DNA from: Candidatus Poribacteria bacterium
Lineage (GTDB): Bacteria; Poribacteria; WGA-4E; PCPOR2b
Length of the DNA stretch: 7,790 nucleotides
Assembly: GCA_027296925.1 (NCBI GenBank)
Contig: JAPUIP010000849.1
Coordinates: 1 to 7,790, forward strand
Reading direction: 5' to 3'
Shown here: positions 1 to 5,367 of the stretch, one piece after another
Position numbering within the stretch: position 1 is the stretch's first letter
Layout: each line of letters opens with the position of its first letter
The notes under the pieces: generated by a model
Databases searched by the model: none
What the model saw: only the letters and a program-made list of their open reading frames with translations
Told to the model about the DNA's origin: nothing
Translations under genes and position numbers: made by a program

Positions 1-225
1 CTCCCGGTAAAATGGATCTTCTCCAATCAACACCGGTTTGACGATCTGCTCGATGACATCTTTGTTTGCGCCGAAGGTATATCCCTCAACCCCCTCATCG
101 GTCACAATCCGGAGCAAGCTTTGCGTCGCATCATGCTCGGGTCCCGGATGAGTGTGTCCTTCAGAGTCGCGCACCACCTTTGATTTGTAGTGAAATGTTT
201 CGGTGATCAGATCGACAATTTTCAT
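1..225 (-). CDS. MR_MLE (enolase superfamily) protein, N-terminal 75 codons only
   Basis: The gene starts at 225 (minus strand) and runs off the left edge of the window, so only the N-terminal capping domain is visible. The protein begins MKIVDLITETFHY, then has SLLRIVTDEGVEGYTFG around residues 36-52 and VKPVLIGEDPFYRE at 62-75. This matches the N-terminal domain of mandelate racemase/muconate lactonizing enzymes: a first beta strand, the 'V.TDEG..G.G' turn, and the 'L.G.DP...E' helix start. Members use Mg2+ to abstract an alpha proton from a carboxylate, as sugar-acid dehydratases, racemases or cycloisomerases. The catalytic barrel lies outside the window, so the reaction cannot be named. 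The ATG is chosen because AGGAGG lies 8 nt upstream. It sits 12 nt after the restored stop of the preceding Gfo/Idh gene, so the two are probably co-transcribed and translationally coupled. Confidence 0.82.
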   Translation of the reverse strand, partial: MKIVDLITETFHYKSKVVRDSEGHTHPGPEHDATQSLLRIVTDEGVEGYTFGANKDVIEQIVKPVLIGEDPFYRE

Positions 226-233
226 GCGCCATC

Positions 234-239
234 CCTCCT
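234..239 (-). promoter_or_regulatory. Shine-Dalgarno fused to upstream stop codon
   Basis: On the minus strand TAGGAGGG (240 to 233) contains both the stop TAG at 240-238, in the frame of the displaced Gfo/Idh C-terminus, and a full AGGAGG ribosome site for the MR_MLE gene starting at 225. A ribosome finishing the upstream gene in that frame would end on this site, which suggests coupling. In the frame actually open, translation stops about 100 nt earlier at 336-338, so the coupling would be lost if the frameshift is real. Confidence 0.7.
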
Positions 240-354
240 ATTTGCTGAGTTTAGCTTTCAATTGCTCCCACTCTTCGTCCGTAAGTGGCGGCGGCCAGGT
301 GATACGATGTCCTTTAAGCGCAGAACGATACGCCTCTATTGGCGACGTTTGGGG
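238..354 (-). pseudogene. Displaced C-terminal tail of the Gfo/Idh gene (frameshift)
   Basis: Past the G4 run at 351-354 (C4 on the coding strand), the minus strand in a second frame reads QTSPIEAYRSALKGHR, then ITWPPPLTDEEWEQLKAKLSK, and stops at TAG 240-238. This is the kind of C-terminus Gfo/Idh proteins have after an 'MYESGRTGQP' helix, and it has no start codon or ribosome site of its own. Adding one C to the C4 run would read R-P-Q-T-S-P-I-E-A and give 370 codons including the stop over 238-1346. The cause may be a real single-base deletion or a homopolymer error in assembly; the sequence alone cannot distinguish them. The tail's resemblance to family C-termini is judged from memory. 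Confidence 0.72.
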
Positions 355-1346
355 CGAGCCGGCTGACCTGTGCGCCCCGATTCGTACATCGCATCCATCA
401 ACTCAGAGTGAATGATTCCATTCATCGGGCTCGTGCGAGGTTCGGCACGGCCGAGGATAGCATCGATGAAGTTGTCATCCGCCGAGCTGGCCGACATGTC
501 GTCCGTAATCGGTGGCGGGTCAAGCTGCGCTTTGCCTTCGTAGACGCGAATCCAGCCGCCACTCCATCCGTCGATTTCCACTCGACCGCTATCGAAGATG
601 AACGCCATGTGGGTTCCCGCCGGACTCGGACAGTTGCCGCTGATGACGATACCGGCGAAGACTCCGTTTTCAAAGCGGACGTTGATCGACGAGTTGATAT
701 CCACTTTGCTGCCGTGGTTGTCGAGAAAGGCGTGGACTTCTGCGACATTGGATTCTACAGACCAGCATAAACTGTTGAGCAGGTGCGCGCCGCTGTCATA
801 GGCTTGACCGCCGCCGGACAGTTCGGGCTCTTGCCGCCATGCACCCTTTGTGGCACGAAGCCAGTCCTGCGTGATGTAGCCCGTCACCAACTCCAACGCG
901 CCGAAGGTCTTGTTTCGGATACTTTCGCGTAGATAATAAAAGTTCGCGCTGCAAGGGGTATTATACCCAACGACAAACACCTTTCCCGTTTCCTTGACCT
1001 TCTCGGCAATCGTATAGGCGTCCTCGGCGGCGGTCACCATCGGCTTTTCCATGAACACATGGCAGCCGGCGTCGAGCGCTTGCATGCCTTGCTCGAAGTG
1101 GAGGGTGTGTGGCGTGGAGATCAGCACCGCATCAGGTTTGACTTCCGCGAGCATCTTCCCAATGTCGTCAAACGCGGCTGGCCGGGGCTTAAGCTCCAGC
1201 AAGTTCCGGTCGATATAGCTATTGGCGATTTCTGTATTGACGTCACAGGTGCCGACAATCTGAACATCAGCGTTGTTATTCATTCTTCGCGCATGACCGG
1301 AGGAATTTCCGCCACAACCGATCATCGCAAGTCGAATCTTGGACAT
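336..1346 (-). CDS. Gfo/Idh/MocA family oxidoreductase, frameshifted near C-terminus
   Basis: NAD(P)-dependent dehydrogenase of the glucose-fructose oxidoreductase/inositol dehydrogenase family, cytosolic, probably acting on a sugar, cyclitol or derivative. As read it is 336 aa. The Rossmann start IRLAMIGCGGNSSGHA (residues 4-19) binds the nucleotide. DAVLISTPHTLHFEQ (72-86) and VFMEKPMV (97-104) are the family's nucleotide-binding and EKP motifs. YDSGAHLLN (183-191) is the substrate-site motif; it has His188, but Asn where many members have Asp. The ATG at 1346 follows AAAAGGAG by about 6 nt, and a promoter lies at 1417-1445. The reading ends ...GRTGQPARPKRRQ at a TAG (336-338), about 33 codons short of a full product. 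A family-like tail continues in another frame down to 238, pointing to a one-base loss near 351-354 (see the next entry). The true gene is therefore probably 238-1346, about 369 aa. It precedes the MR_MLE gene. Family is clear; substrate unknown. Confidence 0.92.
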   Translation of the reverse strand: MSKIRLAMIGCGGNSSGHARRMNNNADVQIVGTCDVNTEIANSYIDRNLLELKPRPAAFDDIGKMLAEVKPDAVLISTPHTLHFEQGMQALDAGCHVFMEKPMVTAAEDAYTIAEKVKETGKVFVVGYNTPCSANFYYLRESIRNKTFGALELVTGYITQDWLRATKGAWRQEPELSGGGQAYDSGAHLLNSLCWSVESNVAEVHAFLDNHGSKVDINSSINVRFENGVFAGIVISGNCPSPAGTHMAFIFDSGRVEIDGWSGGWIRVYEGKAQLDPPPITDDMSASSADDNFIDAILGRAEPRTSPMNGIIHSELMDAMYESGRTGQPARPKRRQ

Positions 1347-1416
1347 AATTAACTCCTTTTAATATGAAAGATGATTGCATCAAACCTAAATGACTCTAGA
1401 GCCTCCATCGCCTGAT

Positions 1417-1445
1417 ATTTTGAACAAAAGCTGTAGACGTGTCAA
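1417..1445 (-). promoter_or_regulatory. Sigma70-type promoter of the Gfo/Idh-MR_MLE operon
   Basis: On the minus strand a perfect -35 TTGACA (1445-1440) is followed after 17 bp by CAAAAT (1422-1417), which matches four of six -10 positions. Transcription would begin near 1410, giving a leader of roughly 65 nt before the ATG at 1346. It lies back-to-back with the toxin-antitoxin promoter; the two -35 boxes are 28 bp apart. Confidence 0.6.
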
Positions 1446-1473
1446 GTAGAAAGGCATCTTGCCGGGAAACCGC

Positions 1474-1503
1474 TTTACATTCTGTATCTGAATGCACTAT
1501 AAT
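1474..1503 (+). promoter_or_regulatory. Sigma70-type promoter of the toxin-antitoxin operon
   Basis: TTTACA (1474-1479) and a perfect TATAAT (1498-1503) are separated by 18 bp. Transcription would start near 1510, about 50 nt upstream of the antitoxin start. A strong -10 box is usual for toxin-antitoxin operons, which are normally held down by autoregulation. Confidence 0.68.
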
Positions 1504-1525
1504 ATAGAGAGTGAATGCATGATGC
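1489..1525 (+). promoter_or_regulatory. Candidate antitoxin operator: repeated TGAATGCA boxes
   Basis: TGAATGCA occurs twice, at 1489-1496 and 1512-1519, 23 bp apart (about two helical turns) and flanking the -10 box. The second copy runs into the palindromes ATGCAT (1515-1520) and GCATGATGC (1517-1525). Ribbon-helix-helix antitoxins bind short repeated sites of this kind over their own promoter. Operator function is inference from position and repetition. Confidence 0.4.
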
Positions 1526-1561
1526 TGTTATTCTGTGATGGCATAAACCGTGAGGATGGAC

Positions 1562-1834
1562 ATGAAACAATTAACCGTTCGAGGCGTCGAGGACGAACTC
1601 CATCAGCTTCTTCAGCGTGAAGCGAAACGACAGGGGCTGAGTATTAATCGTTATGTGTTATCCTTACTCAAACAGGCAGTCGGATTGACTGAACAGAAAG
1701 CGACGCAGAAGCAAGCGTTCGATGATTTGGATCATCTTGCAGGAACCTGGAGCCGAGAGGAAGCCGATGAATTTGATACCGCCCTGAAACAACAACGCCA
1801 AATCGATGGAGAATTGTGGTGTATGAAGCGTTGA
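1562..1834 (+). CDS. VapB/FitA-type ribbon-helix-helix antitoxin
   Basis: A 90-aa antitoxin of a type II toxin-antitoxin pair. The N-terminus, MKQLTVRGVEDELHQLLQR followed by EAKRQGLSINRYVLSLLKQA, is the beta strand-helix-helix pattern of Arc/FitA-like DNA-binding domains (about residues 1-42). Strand residues (KQLTVRG) would contact the operator and the GLSINRYV turn forms the dimer core. The C-terminal half (about 45-90) is polar and charged (AGTWSREEADEFDTALKQQ), as expected for the flexible arm that wraps and blocks a PIN toxin. I chose ATG 1562 because GTGAGG (1550-1555) fits as its ribosome site with 6 nt spacing; GTG 1550 or ATG 1556 would add 4 or 2 residues. Its stop TGA (1832-1834) lies inside the toxin gene, a typical overlap. 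It should repress its own promoter, together with the toxin. Confidence 0.88.
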   Translation: MKQLTVRGVEDELHQLLQREAKRQGLSINRYVLSLLKQAVGLTEQKATQKQAFDDLDHLAGTWSREEADEFDTALKQQRQIDGELWCMKR

Positions 1835-2220
1835 TGTTGGATACCTCAGCATATTCCCTCTTTAAACGCGGGCATCACCAGGCGGTGAATGCGGTTCGTT
1901 TGGCTTCTCAGATTCTGATTCCAACGACTGTCATTGCCGAGTTATTAGCGGGATTTGAAAGCGGCAGCCGACGAGATAAGAATCGTCAAGAACTAAATAC
2001 GTTTTTGTCAAGCCAGCGAGTGCGGTTTGTGCCGATGGTGGAAGCTACAGCAGAACGCTACGCTCACATTTACGCTCATCTACGCTCGGCAGGCACGCCC
2101 ATTCCAACCAATGACTTATGGATTGCCGCGTCAGCGATGGAGCATGGGACGGCGCTATTGACGGCTGATGGCCATTTCCGTCATGTACCCCAGATTCTTG
2201 TCTCCTATCTCTCCCCGTGA
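1819..2220 (+). CDS. VapC/FitB-type PIN-domain toxin ribonuclease
   Basis: A 133-aa PIN-domain protein, the usual size for VapC toxins, which are Mg2+-dependent endoribonucleases often cleaving tRNA or rRNA. All four expected metal-binding acids are visible, counted from GTG 1819: Asp8 (LMLDTSAYS), Glu41 (TTVIAELLAGF), Asp99 (IPTNDLWIAASA) and Asp117 (LLTADGHF). The protein therefore looks intact. GTG 1819 is preferred because GGAG (1808-1811) is 7 nt upstream; GTG 1816 (one residue longer) and ATG 1834 (which overlaps the antitoxin stop as TGATG but leaves Asp at position 3) are alternatives. It overlaps the antitoxin by 16 nt, so synthesis is coupled. The gene ends only 7 bp from the convergent Gfo/Idh gene, with no terminator visible between. 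The RNA target cannot be predicted. Confidence 0.9.
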   Translation: MYEALMLDTSAYSLFKRGHHQAVNAVRLASQILIPTTVIAELLAGFESGSRRDKNRQELNTFLSSQRVRFVPMVEATAERYAHIYAHLRSAGTPIPTNDLWIAASAMEHGTALLTADGHFRHVPQILVSYLSP

Positions 2221-2227
2221 AATCCAC

Positions 2228-3217
2228 TCATCGCAGTCCCGCAGCGCGGAGTACGGTTTCCTGAACAGCGAATTCGTGGTCGAGCGAACGGTCCGGGGAT
2301 TTCTCGCCGCGAATGTCCGCGACAAACGCACGCAGACTTTCGATATATCGCGGGCGATTTTCCACAGGCACGGTCTGCCACCCTTCTACGTAACCGTCCC
2401 GATCTTCGTCAAGGCAGAGGCGCAACGCCGGCGGCTCAAGCGGTTCGAGGATGGCGCTTCCCCGTGTGCCGTACACTTCCAGCCGTCTCGATGCTCCCGA
2501 AGAAACCTCCAGTGCCGTTGACTCAATAGTTGCCATCGCGCGGGGATACTCGAATACAGCGAGCGTGTTGTCTCGATACCACGGAAACGCGGTGTCTTCG
2601 TTTTTCAGAAACGGCGTCACTCGATCCGGCCGCCCCAGCAACGCGACAACAATGTCGATGAGATGGCACGCCAGTATGAACATAATTCCGCCTTCATGTT
2701 CTCCGTGAGAGTCCCATCGCTTCCACTCCACTTCGTTTGACCTGCCGGACGCGATTCGTCCCCGGACCGAGAAGATGTCGCCGAGCTTGCCGGTCCTCGC
2801 CCAATCGAGGATGAACTGGAAGCCCGCGTTGTAGCGGAACATATAACCGAGTTGCACGAGCAGCCCCTTTTCCCGCGCCAGATCTAAAACCGAACGAAAC
2901 TCATCCAGGTCATCGCCGGCGGGTTTGTCCAACCAGACGTGCTTGCCGTGCGCAAGCGCCTCACGCGCAAAGCCGAGGTTCTGGGAAACACGCCCTTGCG
3001 CAGCGATACCCGCGATGCTTTCATCTTCCAGCATCTCCTCCTTTGACGAAAACCAATGAACGCCCTCATAGGCGGGATTTTTGCCCAGCGTGTCCCGGAC
3101 TTCGGGTGAGGGCTCAAAGATGCCGCAGAATTCAACCTGATCACTCTCCTGCATCACCCGCGCCTTTCCCGAGGCATGGTCGTGGGAGATACCGTACTGT
3201 GCCAGTTTGATTTTCAT
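2228..3217 (-). CDS. Gfo/Idh/MocA family oxidoreductase with DKP motif
   Basis: A 329-aa predicted NAD(P)-dependent dehydrogenase, last of a three-gene operon. The N-terminal Rossmann domain is atypical: LAQYGISHDHASGKA (5-19) has GISHDH where most members have GxGxxG. VWLDKPAGDD (94-103) carries DKP in place of the usual EKP but keeps the key lysine (Lys98). ILACHLIDIV (181-190) supplies the conserved His185 and Asp188 of the substrate site, so it is probably active. The C-terminal domain runs through RRLEVYGTRGSAILEP, a normal family feature. Start ATG 3217 is 9 nt from GGAGGG (3232-3227), which is made of the last two Gly codons of the upstream dioxygenase gene; only 6 nt separate the two genes. 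The close coupling suggests it acts on the product of, or in the same pathway as, the dioxygenase. Substrate unknown. Confidence 0.9.
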   Translation of the reverse strand: MKIKLAQYGISHDHASGKARVMQESDQVEFCGIFEPSPEVRDTLGKNPAYEGVHWFSSKEEMLEDESIAGIAAQGRVSQNLGFAREALAHGKHVWLDKPAGDDLDEFRSVLDLAREKGLLVQLGYMFRYNAGFQFILDWARTGKLGDIFSVRGRIASGRSNEVEWKRWDSHGEHEGGIMFILACHLIDIVVALLGRPDRVTPFLKNEDTAFPWYRDNTLAVFEYPRAMATIESTALEVSSGASRRLEVYGTRGSAILEPLEPPALRLCLDEDRDGYVEGWQTVPVENRPRYIESLRAFVADIRGEKSPDRSLDHEFAVQETVLRAAGLR

Positions 3218-3223
3218 GTGCTG

Positions 3224-4027
3224 TTACCCTCCACATTGTTGAAGTTGATCTCGGCTTAACGCGCCTTCACCGAAAATCCGAGAGAACGTGTTGCCGTGGC
3301 TGGATTTCGTGGCGGCGTCCATGCAACAGACGCTGAAAGCACGTCGCGGAATGTCAGTGTGATTCACATCGGAACTGTGGAGCAACCAGTTGTGGAGGAG
3401 GACCACTTCGCCCGCTTCCAATTCAAGATAGACCGGCGCTGATCTGGCGGCGATTTCCTCCGCTTGTTCCGGTGTGAGAAAGCCGGAACCATGCGTTGGG
3501 TTGACCAGGGTGCGATGCGAGCCCGGGATCACCTTCACACAACCATTTTCGACAGTTGCCGGGTCGAGCGCCGTATAAATCGTGATCAACGCATCCCGGT
3601 CGAGGTCGGTCCATCGGTCTTGATGCCATACGAGCCGCGTCCCCTCCCGGGCGGGTTTGTTCATGAACATCGCGCGGAAGCAGGCAATTGGCCGATCTTC
3701 GCCATAAATCTTCGCACAGACTTCGCGGAAAATCGGGTTCTGCATGTATGACAAAAACAGCGGATCGAATTCCAGATCCTGGATTTTGCGATACAACAGC
3801 GTCGCCCCCTTGTGACCTTTGCTCTGCGGTCCGGGTGAGTTTTTGCCTGGCTCGCGATCCAGTTGCATCAGCATGCGGTCGTAATCGACCGGCGCTGTGC
3901 CGAGCATGATGTCGTCAATCTTTCGCTGTAAAGCGTCGAGTTCATCATCGGTCATGACCTTGCCGATGCGAACATATCCTTCGTCGTAGAAATGCTTCCA
4001 CTGTTCTTCGGTAATATGTTGTATCAT
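3224..4027 (-). CDS. PhyH (phytanoyl-CoA dioxygenase) family Fe(II)/2-oxoglutarate oxygenase
   Basis: A 267-aa predicted non-heme iron, 2-oxoglutarate-dependent oxygenase, which would hydroxylate or demethylate a small molecule using O2. The iron ligands are visible: His135 and Asp137 in LVWHQDRW, and distal His217 in LLHNWLLHSSDVN. Arg228/Arg229 (IPRRAFS) are placed to bind the 2-oxoglutarate carboxylate. ENGCVKVIPGSHRT (160-173) is the family's conserved beta-barrel signature, and the N-terminus (EEQWKHFYDEGYVRI) is the standard PhyH opening. The start is ATG 4027, with GAGGA 8 nt upstream; an in-frame TTG at 4048 would add 7 residues but lacks a comparable site. It lies between two Gfo/Idh genes on the same strand: 94 nt after the upstream one, 6 nt before the downstream one. 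Bacterial relatives include ectoine hydroxylase, phosphonate hydroxylases and many uncharacterised proteins, so phytanoyl-CoA should not be assumed as substrate. Confidence 0.9.
   Translation of the reverse strand: MIQHITEEQWKHFYDEGYVRIGKVMTDDELDALQRKIDDIMLGTAPVDYDRMLMQLDREPGKNSPGPQSKGHKGATLLYRKIQDLEFDPLFLSYMQNPIFREVCAKIYGEDRPIACFRAMFMNKPAREGTRLVWHQDRWTDLDRDALITIYTALDPATVENGCVKVIPGSHRTLVNPTHGSGFLTPEQAEEIAARSAPVYLELEAGEVVLLHNWLLHSSDVNHTDIPRRAFSVCCMDAATKSSHGNTFSRIFGEGALSRDQLQQCGG
3227..3232 (-). promoter_or_regulatory. Shine-Dalgarno embedded in last codons of dioxygenase gene
   Basis: GGA GGG, the final two codons (Gly-Gly) of the PhyH-like gene before its TAA (3226-3224), also form a GGAGGG ribosome site for the Gfo/Idh gene starting at 3217. 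This ties translation of the two genes together. Confidence 0.65.
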
Positions 4028-4121
4028 GGCTTGATTCCTCAAAGTCAATGTTTGAGTACGACTGTCTCTGTTGATGAAACAGGCTGGCGGCCCGGTCTAC
4101 TGCACAAATCCCGTTGTCATA

Positions 4122-5141
4122 TTACGCTAACATCGTCAGACGCCGATCTTCGAGAGGCAATTCGATTTTCTTCCCACCGCGTCGATGCGACTCCCGAAGC
4201 CCGATCGCAATTTCAAGGGCCTCACGTCCGTATTCCCCTGGACAGAGCGGCTCCGTGCCTTCGTCGAGGTTTTTGACGATGCCTTCGATGGCGGCTTGCT
4301 GAGAACTCTTGGGGCGCTTCGGATTCGGAAACTGCCGGCGGATGGGTTCGCGCGTCTCAGCATAGCGGCTCCACATCTCAAAATCGGCGTGCTCGTTCCG
4401 GGCGGAGATCCAGCCGTCACTCCCGACGAAATCGATGTTCAACCAGCCACCGGTATTGAGGAAGCCCCGGATGCCGTTTTCGTAGAGAATCATGCCAGTC
4501 CCCGATAGGTCGTCATCCTTCGCCGCCGCCTCGTCACTGTTCATGTGTCCGAAAACCCACTGCGCCGGGGCACCCGCAAACATGCGAAACAGCGCAAGCG
4601 TGTGGCTGTGTCCGCGCGAAAGGCTCCAACCGTAGTTGCAGACCATCGAGGAAAATGTGCCAATCTCTCCGTTTTTGATGGCTTGCAGACAGGCTTGGAA
4701 CCATGGACTCCAATTTTTGTGACAGGCGATCGCCAGAAGCGTGTTGTTTTGCCGACACGCCTCAATCATGGCATCGGCTTCGGCGAGACTCCGGCACATC
4801 GGCTTGGTCGCATAAATCGCCTTCACGCCTGCCTCTGCCACACCGATAACGACCTCCGCCCGCTCCTCCGCTCGGGTCGTGACACTGACGATATCCGGCT
4901 GCTCCTTGGCGATCATCTCCCGATAGTCAGCGTACAACGCCGTCACGCCCCACCTGCGTTTGAAATCGTCTCGCTTGTCCTTGACGAGGTCTGAAGCCGC
5001 GACTAACTCCGCGCCCTTCGCTTCGATGATAGCCGGCGCATGCGCCCAGGGATATCGAAACTGGGGCTGATTCACGTGTTCATCGTCGATGGTGCTGCCA
5101 ATCCGTCCGCAACCGACAACGGCTGCGCGATAGGGTGCCAT
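4122..5141 (-). CDS. Gfo/Idh/MocA family oxidoreductase with TKP motif
   Basis: A 339-aa first gene of the minus-strand operon. The Rossmann motif VVGCGRIGS (8-16) is canonical. PDIVSVTTRAEERAEVV (82-98) leads to AIYATKPMCRSL (108-119), where Thr112-Lys113-Pro114 replaces the usual EKP; the lysine is kept. The substrate-site region reads GHSHTLALFRMF (177-188), with His180 present but Ala183 where I expect Asp in an HTLD-like motif. Chemistry may therefore differ from classical dehydrogenases, or the protein may be a less active paralogue. A long loop, STIDDEHVNQPQFRYPWAHA (16-35), follows the glycine motif. ATG 5141 is preceded by GAGG at 8 nt, and the promoter at 5224-5252 explains expression. 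Only about 75 nt of leader separates promoter and gene. Family is clear; substrate unknown. Confidence 0.9.
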   Translation of the reverse strand: MAPYRAAVVGCGRIGSTIDDEHVNQPQFRYPWAHAPAIIEAKGAELVAASDLVKDKRDDFKRRWGVTALYADYREMIAKEQPDIVSVTTRAEERAEVVIGVAEAGVKAIYATKPMCRSLAEADAMIEACRQNNTLLAIACHKNWSPWFQACLQAIKNGEIGTFSSMVCNYGWSLSRGHSHTLALFRMFAGAPAQWVFGHMNSDEAAAKDDDLSGTGMILYENGIRGFLNTGGWLNIDFVGSDGWISARNEHADFEMWSRYAETREPIRRQFPNPKRPKSSQQAAIEGIVKNLDEGTEPLCPGEYGREALEIAIGLRESHRRGGKKIELPLEDRRLTMLA

Positions 5142-5223
5142 ATCTGTTACCTCAACTTTTCCATCCGTTGTCTCAGGAGATGGGTGACATCGTGTCGATA
5201 GGTTCAGTAGCGTTAGAAACCAA

Positions 5224-5252
5224 ACTATACCGCATTTTCACGTTATTGACAA
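5224..5252 (-). promoter_or_regulatory. Sigma70-type promoter of the Gfo/Idh-PhyH-Gfo/Idh operon
   Basis: On the minus strand TTGTCA (5252-5247) and TATAGT (5229-5224) are separated by exactly 17 bp, each with one mismatch to consensus. Transcription would begin near 5217. The stretch 5142-5367 holds no gene and separates this operon from the divergent lipoprotein gene. Confidence 0.68.
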
Positions 5253-5367
5253 CCCCAAAAAAGGGTGAATTTTTCGTTTGATTTTTTCGAGTGTATGCGA
5301 TAAGCTTTTGTCGGACAGATTTTTTCATTCGGGATGATGCGAAAGCTAAATGAAGGAATAATCAATC

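Noticed and set aside
2221..2227. Bidirectional terminator between the toxin gene and the convergent Gfo/Idh gene
   Set aside because: The gap is 7 bp and no hairpin was found in or around it.
4028..4048. Alternative TTG start for the PhyH-type gene
   Set aside because: It would add 7 residues (MTLRNQA) before the conserved opening. The ATG at 4027 has GAGGA at 8 nt, while the TTG has no comparable site.
4545..4994. Plus-strand open frame of about 149 codons within the Gfo/Idh gene
   Set aside because: It is antisense to a well-supported dehydrogenase with Rossmann and lysine motifs and shows no domain of its own.
5278..5304. Plus-strand promoter for the lipoprotein (TTGATT ... GATAAG)
   Set aside because: The spacer is only 15 bp and the -10 match is weak. 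A promoter must lie somewhere in 5253-5350, but I cannot place it.
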